DNA of 64,000 bases, from positions 23,019 to 87,018 of the forward strand of contig NZ_PYOG01000020.1 of NCBI RefSeq assembly GCF_003026815.1. Reading direction: 5' to 3'. This DNA comes from Photobacterium damselae. GTDB taxonomy: Bacteria > Pseudomonadota > Gammaproteobacteria > Enterobacterales > Vibrionaceae. Numbering within the stretch: the stretch's first letter is position 1; the number at the start of each line of letters is the position of its first letter. A program made the position numbers and the translations under genes. This document shows, piece by piece, positions 52,456 through 62,133 of this stretch. A model generated the notes under the pieces. That model saw only the letters and a program-made list of their open reading frames with translations. It was not told where the DNA came from and did no database searches.

Positions 52456-53554
52456 ATGTTCGAGATTAATCCTATTAAAAACCGTCTAGCGGACGTATCA
52501 GCACGTACTGATGTCCTTAGGGGGTATCTTTGACTATGATGCTAAGAAAGAGCGTCTAGAAGAAGTCAATGCAGAATTAGAGCAACCTGATGTATGGAAT
52601 GAGCCTGAACGTGCACAAGCGTTAGGTAAAGAGCGTGCATCACTTGAAGCGGTTGTTGAAACCATCGATCAACTAGATCAAGGCGTTGATGACGTTGAAG
52701 GTCTACTTGAGCTTGCAGTAGAAGCAGAAGATCAAGAAACGTTTGACGAAATTGAACCAGAGCTAGCTGAGCTTGAAGCGAAACTGGCTAAGCTTGAATT
52801 CCGTCGTATGTTCTCTGGCGATCATGATGGTTCCGATTGTTACCTAGACCTACAAGCAGGCTCTGGCGGTACTGAAGCGCAAGACTGGACATCTATGATG
52901 TTACGTATGTACTTGCGTTGGGCCGATGCTAAGGGCTTTAAGACTGAAGTTATTGAAGTGTCTGAAGGTGACGTCGCAGGTCTAAAATCTGCAACAATTC
53001 GTATCAGTGGCGAGTACGCTTATGGTTGGTTACGTACAGAAACTGGTGTTCACCGTTTAGTTCGTAAATCCCCATTTGATTCAGGTGGCCGTCGTCATAC
53101 CTCGTTTGCATCTGCCTTCGTATATCCAGAAGTGGATGACAATATTGATATCGATATCAATCCATCTGATCTACGTATTGACGTATACCGCGCCTCTGGT
53201 GCTGGTGGTCAGCACGTAAACACCACCGAATCTGCGGTACGTATTACTCACATACCGACTAATACCGTGGTGCAGTGTCAGAATGACCGTTCGCAGCATA
53301 AAAACAAAGATCAAGCAATGAAGCAGTTAAAAGCGAAGCTGTTTGAACTTGAAATGCAAAAGCAAAATGCTGAAAAACAAGCGAACGAAGACTCTAAGTC
53401 TGATATCGGTTGGGGTAGTCAAATCCGTTCTTATGTTCTGGATGACTCTCGAATTAAAGATTTACGTACTGGGGTGGAAAATCGTAACACCCAAGCAGTA
53501 CTAGACGGCGATTTAGACCGTTTCATTGAAGCCAGCCTGAAATCAGGTCTCTAA
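52456..53554 (+). CDS. prfB: Peptide chain release factor 2, expressed by +1 frameshift
   Basis: RF2 reads UGA and UAA stop codons. The gene starts at ATG 52456 ([20 protein letters not shown]) in frame 0, which ends after 25 codons at TGA 52531-52533. Translation then shifts +1, skipping T52531, and continues [18 protein letters not shown] to 53554, 365 residues in all. The second frame holds the anticodon-like SPF in [13 protein letters not shown] and the catalytic GGQ in [13 protein letters not shown]. Annotation tools often miss the first 25 codons. It is followed 32 bases later by lysS, as in E. coli. Confidence 0.97.
52516..52534 (+). promoter_or_regulatory. Programmed +1 ribosomal frameshift site of prfB
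   Basis: CTT AGG GGG TAT CTT TGA C. The internal Shine-Dalgarno AGGGGG (52519-52524) sits three bases before the slippery CTT next to TGA. This is identical to the known E. coli site and lets RF2 level control its own synthesis. Confidence 0.96.
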
Positions 53555-53586
53555 CCCGATTTGCGGTTAAAAATTAAGGGTAACCT

Positions 53587-55089
53587 ATGACTGATCAAGT
53601 ACAAGATGAGAATAAGCTAATTGCTGAACGTCGTGCGAAGCTAGATATGATTCGTAAAGATTGCAAAGCAAACGGCCACCCGAACGATTTCCGTCGCGAT
53701 AGCCTAGCGGCAGACCTGCAGGCTAAATTCGGCGAAATGACTAAAGAAGAGCTAGAAGAAGCTAAGCAAGTAGTTGCTATCGCTGGTCGTATTATGGCTA
53801 AGCGTGGTCCATTCCTAGCGATTCAAGATGTAACGGGTCGTATTCAAGCTTACGCATCTAAAGATGTACAAAAAGAGCTGAAAGACAAATATTCAGGTCT
53901 AGATATCGGTGACATCATCGGTATTAAAGGTGAGCTTCACAAATCAGGTAAAGGCGATCTTTATGTAAATATGGATCAATACGAGCTGCTAACTAAAGCA
54001 CTTCGTCCACTACCAGAGAAGTTCCACGGTCTAACTGACCAAGAAATGCGTTACCGTCAGCGTTACGTTGACCTAATCGTAAATGACGATTCTCGCAAAG
54101 CGTTTAAGATCCGCTCTCAAGTGGTATCGGCAATCCGTAGCTTCATGGTAACTAAAGGCTTCATGGAAGTAGAAACTCCTATGATGCACGTGATCCCAGG
54201 TGGTGCAACGGCTCGTCCATTTATCACTCACCACAACGCGTTAGATATCGATATGTACCTACGTGTTGCACCAGAGCTTTACCTTAAGCGTCTAGTGGTT
54301 GGTGGTTTTGAGCGCGTATTCGAAATCAACCGTAACTTCCGTAACGAAGGTCTATCTCCTCGTCATAACCCAGAATTCACTATGATGGAATTCTATATGG
54401 CGTACGCTGATTACCGTGACCTTATGGATCTAACTGAAGAGATGCTAAGCAGCATTGCTATCGAAGTTCTAGGTTCATCTAAGATGCCTTACGGTGATTT
54501 TGAAGTGGAATTTGCAGGCCCTTACACTCGTATGAGCATGCTAGACGCTATCAAACACTACAACCCAGATCACGCAGAAATCCAAGCGCTAACTTATGAA
54601 GGCGTAGCGGATCGTGAACTTATGGTTAAGATTGCAAAATCTGTACACGTTGATGTGGAAGATTTCTGGACTTGTGGTCAGCTTCTTGAAGAGATCTTTG
54701 GTGAAACTGCAGAGCCTCAACTAATGCAACCTACGTTCATTACTGAGTACCCAGCAGACATTTCTCCTCTTGCTCGTCGTAACGATGAAAACCCATTCAT
54801 TACAGACCGTTTTGAATTCTTCATCGGCGGCCGTGAAGTAGCAAATGGTTTCTCTGAGCTGAATGATGCGCAAGACCAAGACCAGCGCTTTAAAGCTCAG
54901 GTTGATGCAAAAGATGCAGGTGATGACGAAGCAATGTACTACGATGCTGACTACATCACAGCACTTGAGCACGGTTTACCGCCAACAGCAGGTCAGGGTA
55001 TCGGTATCGACCGTCTAGTTATGCTATTTACTAATACGCATACTATTCGTGACGTTATTTTATTCCCAGCAATGCGCCCACAAGCATAA
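53587..55089 (+). CDS. lysS: Lysyl-tRNA synthetase, class II
   Basis: Charges tRNA-Lys. It has 500 residues from ATG 53587 behind aagggtaacct. The N-terminal OB-fold anticodon domain (about 60-150) has [19 protein letters not shown]; class II motif 1 is [21 protein letters not shown] (shown by [14 protein letters not shown]), motif 2 is [20 protein letters not shown] and motif 3 is [14 protein letters not shown]. Codon use here is strongly biased like other translation genes in the window. Confidence 0.97.
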   Translation: MTDQVQDENKLIAERRAKLDMIRKDCKANGHPNDFRRDSLAADLQAKFGEMTKEELEEAKQVVAIAGRIMAKRGPFLAIQDVTGRIQAYASKDVQKELKDKYSGLDIGDIIGIKGELHKSGKGDLYVNMDQYELLTKALRPLPEKFHGLTDQEMRYRQRYVDLIVNDDSRKAFKIRSQVVSAIRSFMVTKGFMEVETPMMHVIPGGATARPFITHHNALDIDMYLRVAPELYLKRLVVGGFERVFEINRNFRNEGLSPRHNPEFTMMEFYMAYADYRDLMDLTEEMLSSIAIEVLGSSKMPYGDFEVEFAGPYTRMSMLDAIKHYNPDHAEIQALTYEGVADRELMVKIAKSVHVDVEDFWTCGQLLEEIFGETAEPQLMQPTFITEYPADISPLARRNDENPFITDRFEFFIGGREVANGFSELNDAQDQDQRFKAQVDAKDAGDDEAMYYDADYITALEHGLPPTAGQGIGIDRLVMLFTNTHTIRDVILFPAMRPQA

Positions 55090-55110
55090 ATTGATTGTGT
55101 GAATAAATCT

Positions 55111-55143
55111 AAGCCACCGTTTTTGACGGTGGTTTTTTTTTAT
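55111..55143 (+). terminator. Rho-independent terminator after lysS
   Basis: ccaccgt pairs with acggtgg over a 5-base loop, followed by eight or more T. Confidence 0.88.
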
Positions 55144-55198
55144 CGATTGAAATATAAATATGGGTATGTTGTATAAAAGACAGTAAAGGGTAAGGTCA

Positions 55199-56515
55199 TT
55201 GCGAACATCATTTAGGTTTGAGTCTGACGTCAGTCATCTTTTTGTCTTTGGTTCTATCGAATCCTCTTGTTTAACGGCACTAGAGCAGAGTGAGTGGCAG
55301 TGCCATTTTTGTCACGATATGCGAATGGCTGAATCCGTATTACTGGAATTAGGCCCATGCATAGGTTTAGTCGATTTAAGCCAATCATATTTTAGCTTGC
55401 ACAGTTTTGCCTCGTTGCTGAATCGTCATAAGCAAGTTCGTTGGATTGCTTTGATTGATGAAAAACAACTGAATAATGAAGCCGTATGCCAGTTTATCGT
55501 GAATTTTTGCTTTGATTATTTTTCACTACCGATTCCGATACCTCAGTTATTAACAACAATAGGTCATCAATGCGGAATGTTGGCTCTTGAGCGATATGTT
55601 TGGCCTGAATTGCGACAGTTAGGGCAAATAGGGCTTCAGGGTGATAGTGCGGTTATGCGTAAATTACAGAATCAGGTTACCCGAACGGCATTATCTGATT
55701 TACCCGTCTTTATTCAGGGAGAAATTGGTACTGGAAAAGAGTTAGTCGCTCAAGCCATTCATCGTGGCTCTATTCGGGCTAAATATCCGTTTATCCGGGT
55801 CAATTGTCGTGAACTGTTAGCCGGTTGGAATATAGAAACAGCTGATGGTGTTAAAAATTGTTTAATGGCCGCACAGGGTGGGGTGTTATTTCTTGATGAT
55901 ATAGTCCACTTATCGTTAGAGCATCAGGCTCAATTATTACAGATTTTAGAGCTTGGGTATTATCAGAATTCAGATCAAGAGCGTTTATTTATTGATATTC
56001 GAATGATGGCTTCAACCACGGTTTCTCATCAAGAGTTGCTTGTATCTGGCAAGCTAATGACAGAACTATATTATCGATTAAATATTGTTTCTATCACGGT
56101 TCCACCACTTCGCGAGCGCGGTGATGATATAGTGAGTTTAGCGCGTCTATTGTTGTTGCAATACTCGCGTCAATATAATGGAGTCGCTCAATGTTTCAGC
56201 GATGATGCTCTCAATGCTTTACGTCAATATCCATGGCCAGGTAACGTGCGCGAATTAGTCAGTAAGCTTAAACGGGTCGCATTACTGGCAGATCATCAAT
56301 GTGTTGGTTCTGAGTTACTTGAATTGCCAGGGTCACAAGAGGATACACATAGCCTAAAACAGGCAAGAGCCGATTCAGATAGAGCCGCCGTTATCAAAGT
56401 ATTAGAAAATAATCATAACCAAATCACAGCATCAGCAAGAGAATTAGGTATCTCGCGAGCAACTATGTATCGTCTTCTGAAAAAATACGATTTGCATCCC
56501 AATAAAAATAAATAA
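55199..56515 (+). CDS. vpsR: VpsR-type transcriptional regulator of biofilm genes
   Basis: NtrC-like regulator; V. cholerae VpsR activates exopolysaccharide and biofilm genes with cyclic-di-GMP. It starts at a TTG with aagggtaaggtca upstream (438 residues). The receiver-like domain (about 1-130) keeps Asp59 in GPCIGLVDLSQ, the position of the VpsR phosphorylation residue, and the VpsR-like CQFIVNFCFDYF. The AAA+ domain has Walker A GEIGTGKE at 174-181 and Walker B GGVLFLDDI. The GAFTGA loop that contacts sigma-54 is absent. The C-terminus is a Fis-type helix-turn-helix, SARELGISRATMYRLLKKY. Location after lysS matches my recollection of V. cholerae. Strong ortholog candidate. Confidence 0.88.
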   Translation: MRTSFRFESDVSHLFVFGSIESSCLTALEQSEWQCHFCHDMRMAESVLLELGPCIGLVDLSQSYFSLHSFASLLNRHKQVRWIALIDEKQLNNEAVCQFIVNFCFDYFSLPIPIPQLLTTIGHQCGMLALERYVWPELRQLGQIGLQGDSAVMRKLQNQVTRTALSDLPVFIQGEIGTGKELVAQAIHRGSIRAKYPFIRVNCRELLAGWNIETADGVKNCLMAAQGGVLFLDDIVHLSLEHQAQLLQILELGYYQNSDQERLFIDIRMMASTTVSHQELLVSGKLMTELYYRLNIVSITVPPLRERGDDIVSLARLLLLQYSRQYNGVAQCFSDDALNALRQYPWPGNVRELVSKLKRVALLADHQCVGSELLELPGSQEDTHSLKQARADSDRAAVIKVLENNHNQITASARELGISRATMYRLLKKYDLHPNKNK

Positions 56516-56520
56516 GTATC

Positions 56521-56558
56521 GCCCGTATCTTATACCTAAAAGGTTTTAATATACGGGC
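56521..56558. terminator. Hairpin between converging vpsR and PACE-efflux genes
   Basis: gcccgtat (56521-56528) and atacgggc (56551-56558) pair exactly; the loop contains acct-aaaa-ggt, which can pair further. T runs are poor, so termination is plausible but not assured. Confidence 0.45.
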
Positions 56559-56580
56559 TAGGATATTGCTCTCTTTGTGA

Positions 56581-57024
56581 TTAAATTGGGCGAACTTTTG
56601 TGCTAATAGAAACCGCTGGAATAGGGAACCACAAATCATAAGCCCAGTTATACGCATAGGTATAGAAGAAATAGAAGATCACTAATCCCAAATCCATGAT
56701 CAAAGCCTGCCACAATGTGATATCCAAAAACCACGCCATGACGGGTAATGTTAACCATAACAAGCTGATTTCAAAGCACACCGCATGAATAACTCTGTGC
56801 TTAAAGGTTTTTTCTAATCCGCCTGTAAAGCGTAGCATACCTTTATCAAACAGAATGTTATAAACAAAGTTCCAGCCTGTTGTGAATAAAGAGAAGCCAA
56901 GGCCTAAAATTCCAATCTTATGTACTTCCATGCTACTAAATAGACTAAAGCCAAGTATGATCAGTGTAAGAGCAATCACTTCAAAACCAATGGCATGACG
57001 AATTCGATCCAATGTAGTACGCAT
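56581..57024 (-). CDS. PACE-family multidrug/biogenic amine efflux protein
   Basis: 147 residues with four hydrophobic helices in two tandem BTP-type halves: about 10-62 and 78-135. The first half has RIRHAIGFEVIALTLIILG with Glu15 inside helix 1, the same position as the essential Glu15 of Acinetobacter AceI (chlorhexidine and short-diamine exporter). The second half has HRVIHAVCFEISLLWLTLP, repeating the motif. The conserved WNFVYNILFDK is present. It is divergent from a LysR gene that probably controls it, as in aceI/aceR. Substrate is inferred from family only. Confidence 0.87.
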   Translation of the reverse strand: MRTTLDRIRHAIGFEVIALTLIILGFSLFSSMEVHKIGILGLGFSLFTTGWNFVYNILFDKGMLRFTGGLEKTFKHRVIHAVCFEISLLWLTLPVMAWFLDITLWQALIMDLGLVIFYFFYTYAYNWAYDLWFPIPAVSISTKVRPI

Positions 57025-57124
57025 TTTTAACCCTTATTTGTCTATTGTTGACGTTCTGATGGTTATTTTAGGTATAAAATAGATAATACAAAGTTAGTTA
57101 CTATCGGTTTTATGGATACTTTAG

Positions 57125-58003
57125 ATGCAGTTTTCTATTGAACAATTGGAGGCTTTTGTCGCCGCCGCTGAAACGGGTTCTTTCTCAGCCGGAGCTCGAA
57201 AATTAAATAAAGCACAATCTGTGATCAGTACTGCGGTAGCCAATTTGGAATTGGATCTTAATGTGACTTTGTTTGATCGTACTACGCGAAAGCCACAGCT
57301 TACCGAGCATGGACATACGTTGTTGGTAAAAGCGAAACGGATCCTATCTCAATGCCAACAGTTAGTTGCCAATGCAGATGAATTACAGCAAGGGGTTGAA
57401 TCAAAGCTAACTATTGCGCTGCAGTCGATGACAATGAGTCAGCCGCTAACCCAAGCTTTAGCCAAATTTGAGCAAGACTACCCATTTGTTGAGATTGAAA
57501 TTTTAAATGCAACTGAAGATGAAATTGTCTCTTTACTCAATTCTGGTCGGGCGCAAATAGGGGCTCTACTTCAACTAGATACACTACCTCAGGAAATTGA
57601 AGCGCACGGTATTGGTAGCTTGGCTATGGTCTGTATTGTAGCCCCTTCTCATCCATTAGCTCGTAAGTCACAAATTGATTGGCCTGATCTTATTACCCAT
57701 CGCCAAATTGTCCTATCTGGTCGTCATCATCAACATAAGCGTTGGCAAGTTTCTGATTCAATATGGAGTACGGAAAGTGCCATTAGCGCAGTAAACTTAG
57801 TGATGGGAGGGATCGGTTGGACTGTGGTGCCTTTAGATATGGTGAAAGACCTAATTGCTGCAAATGTGCTAACACGCCTTCCATTGAGTTTTGAGGGGCA
57901 AACTTGGCATCAAGGTGTTGATATTGTTTGGACTCGTTTGCATCCAGCGGGTCCAGCTGCACGTCAATTACGGCTATATTTAACCGAGGCTAGGCTGAGT
58001 TAA
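57125..58003 (+). CDS. LysR-family transcriptional regulator
   Basis: 292 residues from ATG 57125 ([20 protein letters not shown]). The N-terminal winged helix-turn-helix spans about 1-60 ([20 protein letters not shown], then [15 protein letters not shown]). The effector-binding domain covers about 90-290. Only 100 bases separate it from the divergent PACE efflux gene, so it likely regulates that gene and itself. The inducer is not predictable. The 3' end overlaps mutH tail-to-tail by four bases. Confidence 0.9.
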   Translation: MQFSIEQLEAFVAAAETGSFSAGARKLNKAQSVISTAVANLELDLNVTLFDRTTRKPQLTEHGHTLLVKAKRILSQCQQLVANADELQQGVESKLTIALQSMTMSQPLTQALAKFEQDYPFVEIEILNATEDEIVSLLNSGRAQIGALLQLDTLPQEIEAHGIGSLAMVCIVAPSHPLARKSQIDWPDLITHRQIVLSGRHHQHKRWQVSDSIWSTESAISAVNLVMGGIGWTVVPLDMVKDLIAANVLTRLPLSFEGQTWHQGVDIVWTRLHPAGPAARQLRLYLTEARLS

Positions 58004-58668
58004 CAGATAAAGTAACGTTCTAAAATAGCAGCGGTAAAATTGGTTTTTAAATAGAAACCTCGAGGCAGTGTTTTGATTGGCTGACCATTAGCACCATAGG
58101 CTTCAGTTAATGCTTTGCTATTGGCTGCTTTAGGACGTAATTGTAGAACTTCGCCGTGGCGTGCGGTGATCTGCTCTACCTGTCCTAAGACAATCATATC
58201 CATTAACTCTTCCCAATCTTGCTGTAATTGTGCTTCTTCTTGTGCTGATGGACTCCAAATCAAAGGAGACCCTACATGCCTATCTGCTAGAGGTAAATCG
58301 CGTTCACCTTCAACGGGTATCCACAATACACGCGCTAATTTGTGTCGAATATGGCTTTGCTGCCAACTGAGGCCTTGAACACCAATTAATGGTGCAACAC
58401 ATACAAAAGTGGTTTCTAGCGGTTTGCCATTATAGCCAATCGGGATGGTTTTTAGCTCAATGCCAAGTTCGGCAAAATCAGGGACGGGCTTACTGCCAGC
58501 ACTGGCTCCTAAATGCCATTCGAGCAGTTGACCCACCCAGCCTTTATCTCGACGAAGATCAGGAGGTACAACAATTCCTGCTTGATATGCTAATTCTCCC
58601 AGGGTCAGACCTGCCAACTCTTGGGCTCGTTGTAATAGTTCATTTTCAGACAAAGGGGTGGGGCGCAT
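58000..58668 (-). CDS. mutH: DNA mismatch repair endonuclease MutH
   Basis: Nicks the unmethylated strand at hemimethylated GATC after MutS-MutL activation, so Dam methylation is expected in this organism. It has 222 residues (E. coli 229) from [18 protein letters not shown]. The restriction-type catalytic residues are Asp64, Glu71 and Lys73 in [27 protein letters not shown] and [20 protein letters not shown] fit the family. The stop codon lies inside the stop of the converging LysR gene. Confidence 0.95.
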   Translation of the reverse strand: MRPTPLSENELLQRAQELAGLTLGELAYQAGIVVPPDLRRDKGWVGQLLEWHLGASAGSKPVPDFAELGIELKTIPIGYNGKPLETTFVCVAPLIGVQGLSWQQSHIRHKLARVLWIPVEGERDLPLADRHVGSPLIWSPSAQEEAQLQQDWEELMDMIVLGQVEQITARHGEVLQLRPKAANSKALTEAYGANGQPIKTLPRGFYLKTNFTAAILERYFIC

Positions 58669-58805
58669 GGTAAAAATCTATGTAGCAAATAAGACCATAA
58701 TGGTAACACGAATAGGATACTGACAAATAACGGTACGATATATTGGAATTGTTGACTCAAGATCCCAAGAAAAAGATATCCACAGGCAAAAATAAAAATT
58801 TTCAT
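58605..58805 (-). CDS. Doubtful small membrane protein overlapping the mutH start
   Basis: A frame that could start at ATG 58805 ([20 protein letters not shown]) and encode 66 residues with two hydrophobic helices ([15 protein letters not shown] and [20 protein letters not shown]). Its last 64 bases overlap mutH in another frame. There is no good ribosome site, and I recognise no family. The hydrophobic pattern is better than expected by chance, so it is listed as doubtful. Confidence 0.25.
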   Translation of the reverse strand: MKIFIFACGYLFLGILSQQFQYIVPLFVSILFVLPLWSYLLHRFLPCAPPLCLKMNYYNEPKSWQV

Positions 58806-58894
58806 TAAAAAACGAATACTGGCTGTTTGAACAGTGGTTTGCGTGGTTATTAAGCATGTTGTTGTGTTTTTTTTATTCAAAAGTTTAGTGTTGT

Positions 58895-59245
58895 TGTGGA
58901 TAAAGCTAAAGTTGGTTGATCTTTAACCGATCTATTTTTTGTTCGTTAGGATCTTTTATAATTAAATCAAGTTAGATGACTGGTGTGGTTGTAAGGTCTT
59001 GTTTTTAAACTTTAATATTAAGTATTCTTGCGTTTTTTATTCATGCTTCTTGAATGGTGATGTCGTTAATTTTGGCTTGAAATTGAGTTTCTACACAAAT
59101 CTATCCACAGAAAGAGTGAATAAATGTGGGATAGGTCTCATTTGGATGTTCATAAAGTTATATGAAGTGTGAAGTTATCCAGAAAGTGCGGGGAATGTAG
59201 GAAAAAAGAGTTATTAATTAGAATGTTTGTTTACCCTTACCCACA
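58895..59245. promoter_or_regulatory. rppH upstream region with DnaA-box-like 9-mers
   Basis: The 413-base gap before rppH holds no convincing gene but has one perfect DnaA box on the minus strand (TGTGGATAA, 58895-58903) and three one-mismatch copies on the plus strand: CTATCCACA 59101-59109, TTATCCAGA 59175-59183, TTACCCACA 59237-59245. Confidence 0.45.
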
Positions 59246-59293
59246 TTATGTGAAAAAATCGAGGTAATAGATATTTATAATTGAGGTCGTCCA

Positions 59294-59815
59294 GTGATTG
59301 ATGGCGATGGATACCGTCCTAATGTAGGAATTGTTATCTGCAATAGCCGCGGCCAAGTATTCTGGGCTCGACGATATGGACAACACTCTTGGCAGTTTCC
59401 ACAAGGTGGCATAGACGATGGTGAAACACCAGAACAAGCTATGTATCGCGAACTGTATGAGGAAGTAGGACTAACGAAAAAGGACGTAAGAATTGTAGCA
59501 TCTAGCCGCCATTGGCTACGTTATAAATTACCAAAGCGTTTGGTTCGTTGGGACTCAAAACCTGTTTGTATCGGGCAAAAGCAGAAGTGGTTTTTGCTGA
59601 GCTTGGAATGTGATGAGTCCAAGGTCAATATGCAGCGAGGAAACACACCAGAATTTGATGGTTGGCGTTGGGTCAGCTATTGGTATCCGGTGCGTCAGGT
59701 GGTGTCATTTAAGCGTGATGTGTATCGTCGTGCATTAAAGGAATTTGCCGCTCTTGCGATGCCTTTTCAAGAGCGAAAAGAACGTAAGTTTAAACGCAAA
59801 AACCGCCGCAACTAA
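59294..59815 (+). CDS. rppH: RNA pyrophosphohydrolase RppH
   Basis: Nudix hydrolase that removes pyrophosphate from mRNA 5' ends and triggers RNase E decay. It has 173 residues from a GTG with gaggtcgtcca before it. The Nudix box [23 protein letters not shown] (key residues G38, E43, R52, E53, E56, E57) is complete. The N-terminus [15 protein letters not shown] and ending KRKNRRN are typical. It is followed 40 bases later by ptsP, the same order as E. coli rppH-ptsP. Confidence 0.96.
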   Translation: MIDGDGYRPNVGIVICNSRGQVFWARRYGQHSWQFPQGGIDDGETPEQAMYRELYEEVGLTKKDVRIVASSRHWLRYKLPKRLVRWDSKPVCIGQKQKWFLLSLECDESKVNMQRGNTPEFDGWRWVSYWYPVRQVVSFKRDVYRRALKEFAALAMPFQERKERKFKRKNRRN

Positions 59816-59855
59816 ATTTGGAAGAGGCAATAGCGATAGAAGGAATTAATTTGGC

Positions 59856-62114
59856 ATGCTGGCGCAGTTACGCGAAATTGTTGAAAAAGTAGTCAGTGCA
59901 TCCAATCTTATTGATGCACTAGATCAATTGGTCATTCAAACGTGTCTTGCGCTCGATGCAGAGTGTTGCTCTATCTATATTGCCGATCATGGCCGCCGAG
60001 AATATACCTTAATGGCGACCAAAGGCCTTCATAAGCAAAGTGCTCATGTAGCCCTAAAATTTGATGAGGGCTTAGTTGGGCTTGTGGGTCGTAAAGCTGA
60101 GCCTGTTAATGTAGCAGATGCTCATAATCATCCTGAGTTTAAACACCTACCTGATATTGGCGAAGAGAGGTTTGCTTCTTTCTTTGGTACGCCAATTATT
60201 CATCAACGCCAAGTTCTTGGAGTTTTGGTGATTCAACAACGCTGTTGTCGAGTTTTTGATGAGAGCGAAGAATCTTTTATGGTCACCTTGGCCGCTCAAA
60301 TTGCCACAATTCTTGCTCATGCGAAAGCGCAAGGTATGTGGCCTCGTCAACGTCAGGGCATGCACTATACTGGTGTTGTTGCTTCAACTGGGATTGCCGT
60401 TGCAAAAGCGTGGTGGGATGACACTCAACCTCAGTTAGAGTCGGTACAGCCAGCTTTTGCCGCTGATATTATTCAAGAGCAAGAGCGCCTTTCTATTGCG
60501 ATCGATAAAGCCAGTGCTGAGTTTCGTCGCTTGCGTAAACGTTTTGATAATGAGCTACAAAAAGAGACGCTAGCCATTTTTGATCTGTTTAATCATCTAC
60601 TCAATGATCCTATGTTGAGAAAAGATCTGTTTGCCAAGATCAACGCAGGTGATTTAGCTGAATGGGCTGTGCGTCAAGTCGTTGAAGATTATTCAGCCCG
60701 TTTTGCTCAAATGAGAGATGAGTACCTAAAAGAGCGAGCCCAAGATTTACGTGAATTGGGGCAGCGGCTGCTCTATTTTCTCTCTCATGATGAAGTAGTT
60801 GAGCAAAAATGGGATGAGCCGATTGTCCTGTTAACGCGAGAGCTAACCGCGGCCATGTTAGCGAGTATTCCTACCGATAAATTAGCCGCTGTTGTTGCTC
60901 AAGAGGGGGCTGCTAACTCTCATGCGGCTATCTTATCGCGTACTCTTGGTGTCCCTGCGATCATGGGGGTCGATTTTGTTCCTGAATCAGCGCACAACAA
61001 GCGAGTTATTGTTGATGGCTATCGGGGCGAATTTACCGTACAGCCTAATCGTTTAGTGCTAAAAGAGTATCGACGCCTCCTTAAAGAAGAACAAGAACTG
61101 ACGCAAATTGTTTCTGAAGAGTTAGCTCGACCAGCAATCACATCAGATGGATGTAAGGTTCAAACGTATTTGAATACGGGGCTAAACTCTGAAACTTGCC
61201 AAAATTTAAAAGCTGGCATCGATGGTGTTGGGCTTTATCGCACCGAAGTTCCTTTTTTATTACAGCACAGTTTTCCCTCTGAAGATGAACAACGCAGCCA
61301 ATATCATACGATGTTGACAACCTATGCTCCTATGCCTGTGGTGATGCGAACGCTCGATATTGGGGGGGATAAACCATTACCTTATTTGCCAATAGAAGAA
61401 GATAATCCTTTTCTGGGTTGGCGAGGCATTCGTTTTACTCTTGATCACCCAGAAATTTTCACGATTCAAGTGCGAGCTATGTTGCAAGCCAGTATTGGGC
61501 TGAATAACTTAGATATTTTACTTCCGATGATCTCTAGCGTTGGCGAAATTGAAGAAGCCAAAGAGTTAATCGATAAAGCCTACCAAGATGTGTTGCTGCA
61601 AGCTCAAGGTCGGGGACTGTCATTATCTTATCCTCGTATCGGCATTATGATCGAAGTGCCGTCTATGCTGTATCAGCTAGATGCACTACAAGGACGAGTC
61701 GATTTTATCTCGGTGGGAAGTAACGATTTAACTCAGTATTTGTTAGCAGTTGATCGAAATAATGCTCGGGTGGCAAGCGTATATGACCCACTTCATCCTG
61801 CGGTATTGCACGCACTCCACCATATTGTGCAAAGCAGTAATCGGTTACAGATTCCGGTGAGTTTGTGCGGTGAGCTTGCAGGAGACCCTTTAGGTGCCGT
61901 TTTACTTGTTGGAATGGGTTACCGCTCACTAAGTATGAATACCCGCAGCATGGCAAAAATAAAATACATGCTGAAACATTTAACGATTGCGGATATGGAA
62001 AGTTTAGCGCAGTCTGTCCTTTCTGTTTATTTTGCCCAAGATGTGCGGGCCCAAACGGTTCAATTTTTAGAGCATCATGGCTTGGGTGGATTAGTACGCG
62101 CAGGTAAGTTTTAA
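59856..62114 (+). CDS. ptsP: Phosphoenolpyruvate-protein phosphotransferase PtsP (EI-Ntr)
   Basis: First enzyme of the nitrogen-related PTS; it passes phosphate from PEP to NPr and senses glutamine through its GAF domain in E. coli. It has 752 residues from ATG 59856. The GAF domain (about 15-160) contains LDAECCSIYIADHGRREYTL. The EI swivel domain has the phosphorylated His356 in GAANSHAAILSRTLGVPA, numbered as in E. coli. The PEP barrel has FLGWRGIRFTLDHPEIF, IGIMIEVPSMLY and SLCGELAGDP. Encoding it beside two glutamate synthases' chromosome arm is not evidence of linkage. Confidence 0.96.
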   Translation: MLAQLREIVEKVVSASNLIDALDQLVIQTCLALDAECCSIYIADHGRREYTLMATKGLHKQSAHVALKFDEGLVGLVGRKAEPVNVADAHNHPEFKHLPDIGEERFASFFGTPIIHQRQVLGVLVIQQRCCRVFDESEESFMVTLAAQIATILAHAKAQGMWPRQRQGMHYTGVVASTGIAVAKAWWDDTQPQLESVQPAFAADIIQEQERLSIAIDKASAEFRRLRKRFDNELQKETLAIFDLFNHLLNDPMLRKDLFAKINAGDLAEWAVRQVVEDYSARFAQMRDEYLKERAQDLRELGQRLLYFLSHDEVVEQKWDEPIVLLTRELTAAMLASIPTDKLAAVVAQEGAANSHAAILSRTLGVPAIMGVDFVPESAHNKRVIVDGYRGEFTVQPNRLVLKEYRRLLKEEQELTQIVSEELARPAITSDGCKVQTYLNTGLNSETCQNLKAGIDGVGLYRTEVPFLLQHSFPSEDEQRSQYHTMLTTYAPMPVVMRTLDIGGDKPLPYLPIEEDNPFLGWRGIRFTLDHPEIFTIQVRAMLQASIGLNNLDILLPMISSVGEIEEAKELIDKAYQDVLLQAQGRGLSLSYPRIGIMIEVPSMLYQLDALQGRVDFISVGSNDLTQYLLAVDRNNARVASVYDPLHPAVLHALHHIVQSSNRLQIPVSLCGELAGDPLGAVLLVGMGYRSLSMNTRSMAKIKYMLKHLTIADMESLAQSVLSVYFAQDVRAQTVQFLEHHGLGGLVRAGKF

Positions 62115-62133
62115 TTTTTTATTAGGTCAAACT

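Noticed and set aside
58895..59245. Second replication origin
   Set aside because: Only one perfect DnaA box and three variants, with no clear AT-rich unwinding repeats or partition genes nearby; a promoter-control role is simpler.
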